The notes below the pieces were generated by a model. That model saw only the letters and a list, made by a program, of their open reading frames with translations, had not been told where the DNA came from and made no database searches. From Kitasatospora xanthocidica (GTDB lineage Bacteria; Actinomycetota; Actinomycetes; Streptomycetales; Streptomycetaceae): DNA of 64,000 nt. Made by a program: the position numbers and the translations under genes. This document shows, piece by piece, positions 36,217-46,865 of this stretch (position 1 is its first letter; each line of letters begins with the position of its first letter). The DNA lies in NCBI RefSeq assembly GCF_014656195.1, contig NZ_BNBY01000006.1, positions 32,736 to 96,735 on the forward strand. Direction: 5' to 3'.

Positions 36217-37773
36217 TCACTCCTCCTCGGTCTTCTCCGCCGTCGCGGCGGCAGCCTTCGGCTCCGGCTTCACCAGCGGGAAGAGCACCGTCTCCCGGAT
36301 GTTCTTGCCGGTCAGCAGCATGATCAGGCGGTCCACGCCGAGGCCGAGGCCACCGGTCGGGGGCATCGCGTACTCCAGGGCGCGCAGGAAGTCCTCGTCC
36401 ACCTGCATCGCCTCGACGTCGCCGCCGGCCGCCAGCAGCGACTGGGCGGTGAGGCGGGCGCGCTGCTCGACCGGGTCGACCAGCTCGGAGTAGGCGGTGC
36501 CGATCTCCGTGCCGAAGATCACCAGGTCCCACTTCTCGGCCACGCCCGGCACCGAGCGGTGCTGGCGGGTCAGCGGGGAGACCTCGGTCGGGTAGTCCTT
36601 GATGAAGGTCGGCCGGACGGCGTTCTCCTCCAGCAGGCGCTCGACCATCTCCAGCACGATCTGACCGTGGCCCCAGTCCTTCTCGAACGGGATGCCGTGC
36701 TCGGCGGCCAGCTTGCGCAGCTCCTCGACGGTGGTCTCCGGGGTGACCTCGACGCCCAGGTGCGCGGAGATGCCCGGGTAGACGCTGACCTCCGCCCACG
36801 GCTCGGCCAGGTCGATCTCGTGCTCGACGCCGTGCGCGTCGACGCCCTTGATCACCGTGGTGCCCAGCGCGTCCCGGGCCGCGTTGACGATCGTCTCGCG
36901 GATCAGCTCGGCCTGGGTGTCGTAGTCGCCGTAGGCCTCGTACGACTCCAGCGAGGTGAACTCCGGGTTGTGGGTGGAGTCCGCGCCCTCGTTGCGGAAG
37001 TTGCGGTTGATCTCGAAGACCTTCTCGGCGCCGCCGACCACCAGCCGCTTGAGGTACAGCTCGGGGGCGATGCGCATGTAGAGGTCGATGTCGTACGCGT
37101 TGATGTGCGTCTTGAACGGACGGGCGTTGGCGCCGCCGTGCACCGGCTGCAGCATCGGGGTCTCGACCTCGATGTAGCCGCGGTCCTCGTAGGTGCGGCG
37201 GATCGAGCGGACGACCTTGCTGCGCAGGTGCAGGATCTCGCGGGCCTCGGGGTTGACGATCAGGTCCACGTAGCGCTGGCGGACCCGGGCCTCCGGGTCG
37301 GTCAGGCCCTTGTGCTTGTCCGGCAGCGGGCGCAGGCACTTGGCGGTGAGCTCCCAGCGGTCCACCATGACCGACAGTTCGCCGCGCTTGGAGGTGATCA
37401 CCTCGCCCTCGACGCCGACCTGGTCGCCGAGGTCGATGTCGGACTTCCAGGCCGCCAGGCGCTCGGGGCCCAGCTTGTCCAGGGAGAACATGACCTGCAG
37501 GTCGCCGGTGCCGTCGCGCAGGGTGGCGAAGCAGAGCTTGCCGCCGGTGCGGGAGAGGATCACGCGGCCGGTGATGCCGGCCCGCTCTCCGGTCGCGGTG
37601 TCCGGCTCCAGGTCCGGGTGCTTGGCACGCAGGTCCGCGATGGTGCTGGTGCGGGGGAATCCGACCGGGTACGGGTCGACGCCGGCCGCCCGGAGCCGGT
37701 CCAGCTTCTCGCGCCGGACGCGCATCTGCTCGGGAAGGTCGTCGGTCGCGGGAACAAGGCTCTGATCGCTCAC
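36217..37773 (-). CDS. lysS: Lysyl-tRNA synthetase, class II
   Basis: A 518-residue enzyme. It has an N-terminal OB-fold anticodon-binding domain (about 50-160), then class II motif 1 (RSIRRTYEDRGYIEVETPML), motif 2 (FRNEGADSTHNPEFTSLESYEAY) and motif 3 (GLGLGVDRLIMLLTG). The C-terminus is a Lys/Ala/Glu-rich tail. GTG 37773 (VSDQSLVP) fits the family start. A microprotein gene follows 4 nt later. Confidence 0.97.
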   Translation of the reverse strand: MSDQSLVPATDDLPEQMRVRREKLDRLRAAGVDPYPVGFPRTSTIADLRAKHPDLEPDTATGERAGITGRVILSRTGGKLCFATLRDGTGDLQVMFSLDKLGPERLAAWKSDIDLGDQVGVEGEVITSKRGELSVMVDRWELTAKCLRPLPDKHKGLTDPEARVRQRYVDLIVNPEAREILHLRSKVVRSIRRTYEDRGYIEVETPMLQPVHGGANARPFKTHINAYDIDLYMRIAPELYLKRLVVGGAEKVFEINRNFRNEGADSTHNPEFTSLESYEAYGDYDTQAELIRETIVNAARDALGTTVIKGVDAHGVEHEIDLAEPWAEVSVYPGISAHLGVEVTPETTVEELRKLAAEHGIPFEKDWGHGQIVLEMVERLLEENAVRPTFIKDYPTEVSPLTRQHRSVPGVAEKWDLVIFGTEIGTAYSELVDPVEQRARLTAQSLLAAGGDVEAMQVDEDFLRALEYAMPPTGGLGLGVDRLIMLLTGKNIRETVLFPLVKPEPKAAAATAEKTEEE

Positions 37774-37860
37774 CCCACAAGGGTAGCCAGCCACACACCG
37801 TGCTCCGTGACCGGATTGCGTGCGAGGGCACCGGAACGCGCCCGAGGCGGCCGGAACGCG

Positions 37861-37896
37861 CCGGAGGGGAGACCGCGGCGGCGGTCTCCCCTCCGG
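37861..37896 (-). terminator. Terminator upstream of lysS
   Basis: A perfect 16-bp stem (37861-37876 / 37881-37896) with a 4-nt loop, just after the gene ending at 37911; it separates that gene from lysS. Confidence 0.88.
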
Positions 37897-37910
37897 CGGG
37901 CCCGGGTCGC

Positions 37911-38639
37911 TCAGCCGGTCCCGGTGGCGAGCTCGATCTCCTCGGGGGCCTCCGCGGCCGGCGGGGCGGGCCGGGCCGGGGGCTTGGGACGGCGGCCGAA
38001 GAGCTCCGCGGGGGTGGGCATCCGGTGCGGGCGGGGCGGGGCCCCCGCGGCGGCGGGCTCGGCGGACTGCTCGGGGCGGGACTCCGGGCGGGACTCGGTG
38101 CTGCTCATGGTCCGTCCTCCTACAGGGGTGGGGTGACAGCTCGGGGGTGCGGCGGGGCTCGGCACGGCCACCAGGTGGCGCGGCTGGCCGGTGGTGAGGG
38201 CGAGGCGTTCGCGGACGGCCGCCTCGGCCAGCGCGTGGCAGCGCCCGGCCAGCCGCGAGCGGCGCGACCGTTCGCCCTGTCCGCAGGGCTGGCGGGTCAG
38301 GCCGCGCAGCGCGGTGAGGTCCTCGGGCCCGGGCAGATACCCGTCGGACACGGCCTCCTCCAGCCGCTGCAGGTAGCCGGGCGCGCTGCCGGGCAGGGCG
38401 GAGCGGTAGCGGCCGAGGTCGGCGAGCAGGAAGGCGCGCAACCGGCCGCCTTCCTGGACGGCCTCGTCGATCGCCTCGGTCAGGTACAGCGCGTCCTGGA
38501 CGTCCTCCGCCCAGAGTTCGGCGCCCGGCCCGGCGAAGGCCGTCCGGTCGGGCCCCTGGAGGTGGACGGGGACGGCGGGGTGCAGGGCTTGGGCGAGGGC
38601 TCGGCGCAGCACGCGGACTTCGTCGGCGCTGAAGGCCAT
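37911..38639 (-). CDS. Unknown protein, possible read-through fusion of two small proteins
   Basis: A 242-residue frame. Residues 1-130 (MAFSADEVRVLRRALAQ...) look helical and soluble; the C-terminal part (from MSSTESRPESRPEQ) is a Pro/Ala/Glu-rich tail with a short conserved-looking RMPTPAELFGRRPKPP. A strong TAGGAGGA ribosome-binding site sits inside the frame 6 nt before ATG 38108, so a separate 65-residue product (37911-38108) may be made. The outer start is uncertain (38639 or 38669). No family recognised. It follows coaX in the same direction. Confidence 0.6.
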   Translation of the reverse strand: MAFSADEVRVLRRALAQALHPAVPVHLQGPDRTAFAGPGAELWAEDVQDALYLTEAIDEAVQEGGRLRAFLLADLGRYRSALPGSAPGYLQRLEEAVSDGYLPGPEDLTALRGLTRQPCGQGERSRRSRLAGRCHALAEAAVRERLALTTGQPRHLVAVPSPAAPPSCHPTPVGGRTMSSTESRPESRPEQSAEPAAAGAPPRPHRMPTPAELFGRRPKPPARPAPPAAEAPEEIELATGTG

Positions 38640-38751
38640 GCCGCCGCGCGATCCGTGTGGCGTAGGCATGGGCTGACACTACGTGAGGAATATCCGATTT
38701 GTCGGTAACGTCGCGCCGAACCACCCACGTTCGGCCCGACGGGGGAGCCGG

Positions 38752-39537
<786 letters not shown>

Positions 39538-39583
39538 GGGCCGCTTTCTGCGAGTCGGGACGGGGCTGCGCGGGTCCGGACGG

Positions 39584-40552
39584 TCAGGCGCGCAGGTCCA
39601 GGCCGATGTCCAGGATCGGCGAGGAGTGCGTGAGCGCGCCCACGGCCAGGTAGTCCACCCCAGTCTGGGCGACCTCGCGCGCGGTGGCCAGGGTCAGTCC
39701 GCCGGAGGCCTCCAGCTTCGCCCGGCCGGCCACCAGCGCGACGGCCTCCTTCAGCTGCCCGACGGTGAAGTTGTCCAGCAGGATCAGGTCGGCCCCGGCC
39801 TCCAGCACCGGCGCGATCTGCTCCACGGTGTCGACCTCGACCTCGACCGGGAGCTCCGGGTACGCGGCCCGGACGGCCCGGAAGGCCTCCGCCACGCCGC
39901 CGGCCGCGACCACGTGGTTGTCCTTCACCAGGGCGGCGTCGGACAGCGCCATCCGGTGGTTGGCGCCGCCGCCGCAGCGCACCGCGAACTTCTCCAGCGC
40001 GCGCAGGCCCGGGGTGGTCTTGCGGGTGTCCCGGACCACCGCGCCGGTGCCCTCCAGGGCGTCCGTCCAGGCGCTGGTCGCGGTGGCGATGCCGGACAGG
40101 TGGCAGAGCAGGTTGAGCGCGCTGCGCTCGGCCGTCAGCAGGTCGCGGGTGCGGGAGCGGACCGAGAGCAGCACCTGGCCGGCCTCGACCCTGTCGCCGT
40201 CCTCGACGTGCCGCTCGACCTCGAACTCCTCCTCGCAGACCAGCGAGACGACCGCCTCGGCGACCCGCAGGCCGGCCACCACGCCGGCCTGACGGGCGGT
40301 GAAGTCGGCGGTGGCGACGGCGTCGGCGGGCACGGTCGCCACCGAGGTGACGTCCTCGCCGCCGGCCAGGTCCTCGGCCAGCGCCAGGGTGGCGATGTCC
40401 TCGACCTCGACCGGGTCCAGCCCGGCCTGCTCCAGGAGCTCGGCCAGCTGCGGGTCCAGACCGGTCTCGTAGCCCTCGCCGTCGCCACAGGCGCAGCCGT
40501 CGCCGCAGCCGCCCTGGTCGGCCAGGGGGAGTTCCTCGTGGGAGTGGGTCAT
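39584..40552 (-). CDS. nadC: Nicotinate-nucleotide pyrophosphorylase (quinolinate phosphoribosyltransferase)
   Basis: A 322-residue enzyme converting quinolinate and PRPP to nicotinate mononucleotide. Family motifs RDTRKTTPGLRALEK, CGGGANHRMALSDAALVKDNH and LEASGGL are present. The N-terminus is odd: about 30 extra residues contain a Cys/Gly cluster with Cys16, Cys20 and Cys22 (GGCGDGCACGDGEG), which could bind a metal. It starts 4 nt after the nadB stop, so it is coupled to nadB. Confidence 0.96.
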   Translation of the reverse strand: MTHSHEELPLADQGGCGDGCACGDGEGYETGLDPQLAELLEQAGLDPVEVEDIATLALAEDLAGGEDVTSVATVPADAVATADFTARQAGVVAGLRVAEAVVSLVCEEEFEVERHVEDGDRVEAGQVLLSVRSRTRDLLTAERSALNLLCHLSGIATATSAWTDALEGTGAVVRDTRKTTPGLRALEKFAVRCGGGANHRMALSDAALVKDNHVVAAGGVAEAFRAVRAAYPELPVEVEVDTVEQIAPVLEAGADLILLDNFTVGQLKEAVALVAGRAKLEASGGLTLATAREVAQTGVDYLAVGALTHSSPILDIGLDLRA

Positions 40553-40556
40553 CGTT

Positions 40557-42230
40557 CTACTGCTCCTCAGGGGTGCTGACGGGACCGCCGGTGGCGGCGA
40601 GGGTGGTGATCAGGTGGCGCCGCCAGTGGGCGTCGTCGCGCTCGGGGAAGTCCTCGCGCCAGTGGCAGCCGCGGGTCTCCTCGCGCTGCTGGGCGGCCGC
40701 GACCAGGGCGGTGGCGACCAGCAGCAGGTTGGCGGCCTCCCAGGTCTCCACCCGGGGGTCGGCCGGCTTCTCCTCGGCCACGTGGAAGCGGGCCTGCTCG
40801 GCGATCAGGGCCAGTCCGGCCGCCGCGTCGGCCATCGAGGCGGCCGAGCGCAGCACGCCCGCGCCGCGCGACATCAGCCGCTGGATCTCGGCCCGGGCCT
40901 CGGAAGCGGGCAGCGGCACCGGGTGCGCGGCCCGCGCGGCGGCGACGTCCACCGTGCGCTCGGGCAGCTCGCCGGCCGCGTGCAGGCCGGCCAGGTCGGC
41001 GGCGATCCGCTCGGCGAAGACCAGGCCCTCCAGCAGCGAGTTGGAGGCCAGCCGGTTGGCGCCGTGCACCCCGGTGCAGGCGACCTCGCCGCAGGCGTAC
41101 AGGCCCGGGACGCTGGTGCGGCCCGACCGGTCGGTGCGCACGCCGCCGGAGGCGTGGTGCGCGGCCGGGGCGATCGGGATCGGCTCGGTGACCGGGTCGA
41201 TCCCGTGCGCGCGGCAGGAGGCGAGGATGGTCGGGAATCGGTGCTCCCACATCTCGGCGCCGAAGTGCCGCCCGTCCAGGAACATGTGCTGGGCGCCCTG
41301 CTCCTGCATGCGCCGGGTGATCGCCTTGGCGACGATGTCGCGCGGGGCCAGCTCGGCCAGTTCGTGCTGCCCGACCATGAAGCGGACGCCGTCCGCGTCC
41401 ACCAGGTGGGCGCCCTCGCCGCGGACCGCCTCGGAGACCAGCGGCTGCTGGCCCTCGGCCTCCGGGCCGAGCCAGAGCACGGTGGGGTGGAACTGGACGA
41501 ACTCCAGGTCGGTGGCGGCGGCGCCGGCCCGCAGGGCCAGTGCTACGCCGTCGCCGGTGGAGACCGCCGGGTTGGTGGTGGCGGAGAAGACCTGGCCCAT
41601 GCCGCCGGTGGCGAGCACCACCGCGCGGGCCCGGACGGCGCCGACGCCGTCGCGCTGGCCCTCGCCCATCACGTGCAGGGTCAGTCCGGCGGTGTGGCCG
41701 TCGGCGTCGGTGAGCAGGTCGAGTACGAGCGCGTGCTCGATCAGCTCGATGTCAGGGTCGGTGCGGACGGCGGCGACCAGGGCGCGCGATATCTCGGCCC
41801 CGGTGGCGTCGCCGCCCGCGTGGACGATCCGGCGGCGGTGGTGGCCGCCCTCGCGGGTCAGCAGGATCTCGCCGTCCTCGCCCCGGTCGAACAGGGCGCC
41901 GGTGGCGATCAGCCGGCGGACGGCGTCCGGGCCCTCGGTGACCAGGGTGCGGACGGCCTCCTCGTCACAGACGCCGGCGCCGGCCACCAGGGTGTCGGCC
42001 AGGTGCTGTTCGGGGGTGTCCCCCTCGCCCAGTGCGGCCGCGACGCCGCCCTGGGCCCAGCGGGTCGAGCCCTCGTCCAGCATGGCCTTGGTGACCACGA
42101 GGACCCGCAGGCCGGCCTTGCGGACGTTGAGGGCGACGGTGAGGCCGGCCACCCCGGAGCCGACCACGACCACGTCGGTGGTGGTGGTCCACCCGGGGTT
42201 CGGGGCGGTCAGGCGGTGCGTAACGGACAT
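40557..42230 (-). CDS. nadB: L-aspartate oxidase
   Basis: A 557-residue flavoenzyme oxidising L-aspartate to iminoaspartate. It shows the FAD-binding GSGVAGLTVALN motif, the substrate loop HHRRRIVHAGGDATG, TGGMGQVF and the C-terminal helical domain with the AANLLLVATALV segment. nadA is not in this window. It follows panD by 15 bp. Confidence 0.96.
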   Translation of the reverse strand: MSVTHRLTAPNPGWTTTTDVVVVGSGVAGLTVALNVRKAGLRVLVVTKAMLDEGSTRWAQGGVAAALGEGDTPEQHLADTLVAGAGVCDEEAVRTLVTEGPDAVRRLIATGALFDRGEDGEILLTREGGHHRRRIVHAGGDATGAEISRALVAAVRTDPDIELIEHALVLDLLTDADGHTAGLTLHVMGEGQRDGVGAVRARAVVLATGGMGQVFSATTNPAVSTGDGVALALRAGAAATDLEFVQFHPTVLWLGPEAEGQQPLVSEAVRGEGAHLVDADGVRFMVGQHELAELAPRDIVAKAITRRMQEQGAQHMFLDGRHFGAEMWEHRFPTILASCRAHGIDPVTEPIPIAPAAHHASGGVRTDRSGRTSVPGLYACGEVACTGVHGANRLASNSLLEGLVFAERIAADLAGLHAAGELPERTVDVAAARAAHPVPLPASEARAEIQRLMSRGAGVLRSAASMADAAAGLALIAEQARFHVAEEKPADPRVETWEAANLLLVATALVAAAQQREETRGCHWREDFPERDDAHWRRHLITTLAATGGPVSTPEEQ

Positions 42231-42245
42231 GGCTCTGTGGCTCCT

Positions 42246-42695
42246 TCAGCGCGAGGCGGCGACGGCCGCGCCGTTGCCGCCACGGTACGCCGCGTCGCCG
42301 CGGAGCAGTCCGGTGCCCTCCTGGGCTTCGGCCGGGTCCCCGCCCATGCCGGTGATCCGGTTGTGCTCGTCCACGAAGACGACCTTCGGCTCGTAGCCCT
42401 TGGCCTCGGCCGTGTCCATCTGCCCGTAGGCGATGAGTATGACCAGGTCGCCCGGGTGGACCAGGCGGGCGGCGGCGCCGTTGATGCCGATCACGCCGGA
42501 GCCGCGCGGGCCGGCGATGGTGTACGTCTCCAGCCGGGCGCCGTTGTTGATGTCGACGATGTGGACCAGCTCGCCGGGGAGCAGGTCGGCGGCGTCGAGC
42601 AGGTCCTCGTCCACCGTGACCGAGCCGACGTAGTGCAGGTCGGCCTGGGTCACGGTGGCCCGGTGGATCTTGGACTTGAGCATGGTGCGGAGCAT
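42246..42695 (-). CDS. panD: Aspartate 1-decarboxylase (pyruvoyl-dependent)
   Basis: A 149-residue proenzyme making beta-alanine for pantothenate. The self-cleavage site Gly24-Ser25 (HYVGSVTVD) and Tyr58-type region (NGARLETY) are present. The C-terminal 20 residues (from about [17 protein letters not shown]) are a Gly/Ala-rich extension as in other Streptomyces. Confidence 0.96.
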   Translation of the reverse strand: MLRTMLKSKIHRATVTQADLHYVGSVTVDEDLLDAADLLPGELVHIVDINNGARLETYTIAGPRGSGVIGINGAAARLVHPGDLVILIAYGQMDTAEAKGYEPKVVFVDEHNRITGMGGDPAEAQEGTGLLRGDAAYRGGNGAAVAASR

Positions 42696-42720
42696 TGCGG
42701 GTCACGCCTCCTGTGAGTGC

Positions 42721-42805
42721 ATGCCTGAGGGGGTTGCTTGCCGAGCGGTGGTGCCGGTGGTGCCGGTGGAGCGGTGGTGCCCGCCGAGCGGTGGTGCCGG
42801 TCGGG
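42721..42805. repeat. GCGGTGGTGCCGG tandem repeat between panC and panD
   Basis: Four to five imperfect copies of a GAGCGGTGGTGCCGG-like unit in the 119-bp gap between panC and panD. Non-coding. Confidence 0.65.
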
Positions 42806-42814
42806 CGGCGGTGC

Positions 42815-43720
42815 CTAGCGGACGATGACGCGGACGTTGTCGATCAGGCGGGTCGAGCCCACCTGCGCGGCGACGGCCAGCACCGCCTCGCCCTGGAAGT
42901 CGTCCGCCGCCTCGGAGAAGTCGTGCGGGTCGATCAGGGCGAGGTAGTCGAGGGTGACGCCCTCGGCGGCGTCCAGGACGGCCGAGGCGGCCTCGCGGAC
43001 GGCCTTCGGGCCCTGCGCGGCGACGTCCCGGCCGGCGAACAGGGCGCCGGACAGGGCCAGGGCGCGGGTGCGCTCCTCCGCCGAGAGGTAGCGGTTGCGC
43101 GAGGACAGCGCCAGGCCGTCCTCCTCGCGGGCGGTCGGCACGCCGACGATCTCGACGTCGAAGTCCAGGTCGGCGACCATCCGCTGGACGAGCGCCAGCT
43201 GCTGGGCGTCCTTCTCGCCGAAGAAGGCGAAGTCCGGGTCGGTGATGTGCAGCAGCTTGGCGACCACGGTCAGCACGCCGTCGAAGTGGCCGGGCCGGGT
43301 GGCGCCCTCGAAGCGCTCGCCCATCGGGCCGGCCACCAGGCGCACCTGCGGCTCGCCGTTCGGGTAGACCTCCTCGACGGACGGCGCGAAGACCACGTCG
43401 GCGCCGTTCTCCTCGGCCAGCTTCACGTCCTCGTCGAGGGTGCGCGGGTAGCGCTCCAGGTCCTCGCCCGCGCCGAACTGCAGCGGGTTGACGAAGACCG
43501 TCACCGCGACCCGGCCGTCCCGGCCGACCTGCTTGCGGGCGGCCCGGACCAGGGCGGCGTGCCCCTCGTGCAGCGCGCCCATCGTCATCACGACGGCGTT
43601 GTCCACGGGCTGCTCGTCCGGCCAGAACGCGGCCTCGAAGTCGTCCACGGTGCGGGTGACCACGGCCCGGTGGACCTTCGGCGTCCGCTGGGGCTTGTTC
43701 GGCTGCTTGCCGCGTGCCAT
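42815..43720 (-). CDS. panC: Pantoate--beta-alanine ligase
   Basis: A 301-residue ATP-dependent ligase completing pantothenate. It has the HIGH-type [36 protein letters not shown], the substrate motif [14 protein letters not shown] and the KMSKS-like LSSRNRYLS. The N-terminal 20 residues are basic and non-conserved. Its ATG shares one base with the stop of the DUF2520 gene (TAATG). Confidence 0.96.
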   Translation of the reverse strand: MARGKQPNKPQRTPKVHRAVVTRTVDDFEAAFWPDEQPVDNAVVMTMGALHEGHAALVRAARKQVGRDGRVAVTVFVNPLQFGAGEDLERYPRTLDEDVKLAEENGADVVFAPSVEEVYPNGEPQVRLVAGPMGERFEGATRPGHFDGVLTVVAKLLHITDPDFAFFGEKDAQQLALVQRMVADLDFDVEIVGVPTAREEDGLALSSRNRYLSAEERTRALALSGALFAGRDVAAQGPKAVREAASAVLDAAEGVTLDYLALIDPHDFSEAADDFQGEAVLAVAAQVGSTRLIDNVRVIVR

Positions 43721-44676
43721 TAGCGCTTCTCCTCGTTCAGTACGTCCAGCAGCGCCGCCGCCGCCGTGTCGTCGATCGTGCCGTTGGCGAGCGCCCGCTG
43801 CGCGGTGGCGCGGGCCATCGCCCGGTAGGCCGCCGGGATGTCGGGGGACACCGTACTGAGCTGCGCCAGGTGGCGCCGTACGGTGCCCGCGTCGCCCCGG
43901 GCGACCGGGCCGGTGAGGGCCGCGTCGCCGGAGCGCAGGCTGTTGTCCAGCGCGGCGCCCAGCAGCGGGCCGAGCATCCGGCCGGGCTCGGCCACCCCGG
44001 CCGCGCGCAGCAGCTCCATGGCCTGCGCGACCAGGGTGACCAGGTGGTTCGCGCCGTGCGCGAGGGCCGTGTGGTAGAGCGGGCGGACCTCCTCGGGCAC
44101 CCACTCGGGCTCGCCGCCCATCTCCACCACCAGCGCCTCGGCGACCGGCCGCAGCTCCTCGGGGGCGGTCACGCCGAACGGGCAGCCGGCCAGCCGGTCC
44201 AGGTCGACGGAGGTGCCGGCGAAGGTCATCGCCGGGTGCAGGGCCAGCGGCAGCGCCCCGGCCCGGGTGGCGGGCTCCAGGACGGCGACGCCGTGCGCGC
44301 CGGAGGTGTGCACCACGAGCTGCCCGGGGCGGACGGCGCCGGTGGCGGCCAGCCCGGCCACCAGGTCGGCCAGCGCGTCGTCCGGGACGGTCAGCAGGAC
44401 CAGGTCGGCGGCGGCCAGCACCTGCGGCGGGGTGACGATCCGCACCCCCGGCAGCAGCGCCTCGGCGCGGCGGCGGGAGGTGGCGGACACCCCGGAGGCG
44501 GCGACCACGGTGTGCCCGGCGAGCTGCAGCGCGGCGCCCAGCGCGGGACCGACCCGGCCGGTGCCGACCACGCCCACGGCGAGCCGGGCCGGGCGGTTGC
44601 CGGGATCGCCCGGGTCGCCGAGGCCGTCGGCGAGCGGGGCGAGGTCGCCGAAGTCCGCGAAATCGGAAGGACTCAA
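43720..44676 (-). CDS. Rossmann-like / DUF2520-domain oxidoreductase-like protein
   Basis: A 318-residue protein. A Rossmann domain ([25 protein letters not shown]; about 35-160) is joined to a C-terminal all-helical DUF2520 domain resembling those of 6-phosphogluconate dehydrogenase-like reductases. It is probably NAD(P)-dependent. The TAATG overlap with panC suggests a link to pantothenate synthesis. The start is inferred: TTG 44676 has AGGGA 6 nt upstream; a GTG at 44760 would overlap the preceding gene and give a long non-conserved leader. Confidence 0.8.
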   Translation of the reverse strand: MSPSDFADFGDLAPLADGLGDPGDPGNRPARLAVGVVGTGRVGPALGAALQLAGHTVVAASGVSATSRRRAEALLPGVRIVTPPQVLAAADLVLLTVPDDALADLVAGLAATGAVRPGQLVVHTSGAHGVAVLEPATRAGALPLALHPAMTFAGTSVDLDRLAGCPFGVTAPEELRPVAEALVVEMGGEPEWVPEEVRPLYHTALAHGANHLVTLVAQAMELLRAAGVAEPGRMLGPLLGAALDNSLRSGDAALTGPVARGDAGTVRRHLAQLSTVSPDIPAAYRAMARATAQRALANGTIDDTAAAALLDVLNEEKR

Positions 44677-44746
44677 CCTTTGTCCCTGATCATCCGTTCC
44701 AGTCCACCTGCGGGTACCGGACGTACCGCCCCAGTGTACGGGCGCG

Positions 44747-45436
44747 TCAGTCGGTGGCACCGGCCCGGATCAGCCCGGCCTCGTACGCCAGCACCACGGC
44801 CTGGACCCGGTCGCGCAGGCCCAGCTTGGCCAGGATCCGGCCGACGTGGGTCTTCACGGTGGCCTCGGAGAGCACCAGCCGGGCCGCGATCTCACCGTTC
44901 GACAGGCCCTGGGCGACCAGTAGGAACACCTCCCGCTCGCGCTCGGTCAGCGGGCCGAGGACGTCCGAGCCGGGCGCGCTCTGCGGGGTCGGCAGCACCT
45001 CGGCGAAGCGGTCGATCATCCGGCGGGTGGTGGTCGGGGCGACCACCGCGTCCCCGCCGTGCACCGCGCGGATCGCGGCCACCAGCTCGGTCGGCGGGAC
45101 GTCCTTGAGCAGGAAGCCGCTGGCGCCGGCCTTGAGCGCGGCGAAGGCGTACTCGTCCAGGTCGAAGGTGGTGAGGATCAGCACGTGCGGGGCGTCCGGC
45201 AGCGGGCTGCCGTCCTCGGCCAGGCAGATCCGGCGGGTCGCCTGAACCCCGTCCAGGCGGGGCATCCGGACGTCCATCAGGATCACGTCCACCTCGGTGT
45301 GCCGCAGCCGCTCCAGCGCCTGCGCGCCGTCGCCCGCCTCGGCGGCGATCTCGATGTCGCCCTGCGACTGCAGGATCATCCGGAAACCCGTGCGCAGCAG
45401 TTCCTGGTCGTCGACGAGCATCACGCGGATGGTCAA
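44747..45436 (-). CDS. NarL/LuxR-family response regulator
   Basis: A 229-residue regulator. The receiver domain has acidic residues Asp9-Asp10 and phospho-acceptor Asp55 ([12 protein letters not shown]). A LuxR-type helix-turn-helix follows ([22 protein letters not shown]...[13 protein letters not shown]). TTG 45436 is the likely start, with TAGGAG about 5 nt upstream and the receiver beginning at once. The cognate kinase gene ends 34 bp upstream. Confidence 0.93.
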   Translation of the reverse strand: MTIRVMLVDDQELLRTGFRMILQSQGDIEIAAEAGDGAQALERLRHTEVDVILMDVRMPRLDGVQATRRICLAEDGSPLPDAPHVLILTTFDLDEYAFAALKAGASGFLLKDVPPTELVAAIRAVHGGDAVVAPTTTRRMIDRFAEVLPTPQSAPGSDVLGPLTEREREVFLLVAQGLSNGEIAARLVLSEATVKTHVGRILAKLGLRDRVQAVVLAYEAGLIRAGATD

Positions 45437-45470
45437 GGTGGCTCCTAAGGGGGCGGAGGTGCGCGGAGGG

Positions 45471-46703
45471 TCAGTGTGCGGCCTTGAGCGGGAGGACGGC
45501 ACGGATCCGGAAGCCGCCGCCGGGGCGGGGGCCCACGTCGAGGCGGCCGCTGACCATGCCGACCCGCTCGCGCATGCCGATCAGGCCGTGCCCGAGACCG
45601 TCCGTGCCGCCGGAGGCCAGCTGTTCGTCGGTGCTGCCCCGGCCGTCGTCCTCCACCAGGACGGCCAGCTCGCGCTCGCCGAAGTCGACCGCGACCCGGG
45701 CGTGCACGTCGGGGCCGCCGTGCTTGCGGACGTTGGTCAGCGCCTCCTGGACGATCCGGTAGACGGTCAGCTCGACGCCGCGCGGCAGCTCCCGCGGATG
45801 CCCGGACGTCGCGTAGTCCACCTGCAGCCCGGCCGTGCGGACCTGCTCCAGCAGCTCCGGCAGCTCCTCCACGCCCGGCTGCGGCACGTACTCCTCGGCG
45901 GTGGTGTCGGAGGTGCGCAGCACGCCCAGCAGCCGGCGCATCTCGACCAGCGCCTGACGGCCGGTGGAGGCGATCGTGCCGAGCGCCTCCTTCGCCTGCT
46001 GCGGGGAGTTGTCGAGGACGTACGCGGCGCCGTCCGCCTGGACGATCATCACCGAGACGTTGTGCGCGACCACGTCGTGCAGCTCGCGGGCGATCCGGGC
46101 CCGCTCGGCGGCGACCGCCACCTTGGCCTGGGCGTCCCGCTCGCGCTCCAGCCGGGCGGCGCGGTCCTCCAGCTCCGTCAGGTAGGCGCGGCGCACCCGG
46201 GTCAGCCGCCCCCAGGCCCAGCACAGGATGAACGGCGTGCTCATCAGCAGCATGATCAGCGCTGCTTCGCCGATGTTGTACGAGCGGGACACGTAGTGGC
46301 CGGCGCTCTCGCGGACCGTCTTCATCGGGTGCATCTGCCAGAACACCAGCGGCCCGGCGGACAGGCCGGCCACCAGCGCCAGCCGGGACGTCCACTTCTG
46401 CCCGAAGGCGGCACCGGTGTACGCGAAGACCAGGTAGGCGATCGAGGAACCGGCCGGCTCGACGTCCGCCAGCACCTGGCTGACCCCGAGGCCGGTGGCG
46501 GCGGCCACCGTGACGTCCGGGTAGCGCCGGCGGACGACCATCAGCGCGGGCAGCACCAGCGCGACCAGGACGTCCGCGTCGAAGCGCCAGCCGTCGTCGG
46601 GGAAGTTGTCGTTCGGCAGCAGGCCGAGGAAGAGCACGATCGCCGCCCAGGCGGAGTCGACCACCATGGGGTGACGGCGGAGCCAGGCGTTGAGTCGATG
46701 CAC
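45471..46703 (-). CDS. NarL-type sensor histidine kinase (HisKA_3)
   Basis: A 410-residue membrane kinase with about five hydrophobic segments in residues 15-165, a short coiled coil, the HisKA_3 box [15 protein letters not shown] with His209, and a HATPase domain ([30 protein letters not shown]). There is no large outside domain, so the signal is probably sensed within or near the membrane. GTG start. Pairs with the LuxR-type regulator just downstream. Confidence 0.93.
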   Translation of the reverse strand: MHRLNAWLRRHPMVVDSAWAAIVLFLGLLPNDNFPDDGWRFDADVLVALVLPALMVVRRRYPDVTVAAATGLGVSQVLADVEPAGSSIAYLVFAYTGAAFGQKWTSRLALVAGLSAGPLVFWQMHPMKTVRESAGHYVSRSYNIGEAALIMLLMSTPFILCWAWGRLTRVRRAYLTELEDRAARLERERDAQAKVAVAAERARIARELHDVVAHNVSVMIVQADGAAYVLDNSPQQAKEALGTIASTGRQALVEMRRLLGVLRTSDTTAEEYVPQPGVEELPELLEQVRTAGLQVDYATSGHPRELPRGVELTVYRIVQEALTNVRKHGGPDVHARVAVDFGERELAVLVEDDGRGSTDEQLASGGTDGLGHGLIGMRERVGMVSGRLDVGPRPGGGFRIRAVLPLKAAH

Positions 46704-46865
46704 GTGTCCAGCGTAGGCAGTCGCTCCACGTGTCCAGGTCCGCCGGTAGGGCGATCCGTCCTACTCCGTAGGTCGGAGACGCGCCGGCACCGATCGGGAG
46801 GGGGCACCGGGGCGCACCGGCGCCGATTGGGAGGGCCCGGCGACCGGCGGGTAGCGTCCGGCCCC

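Noticed and set aside
45297..46865. Long plus-strand extension upstream of the methyltransferase
   Set aside because: It is antisense to the sensor kinase and regulator genes; the methyltransferase family starts at 46866.
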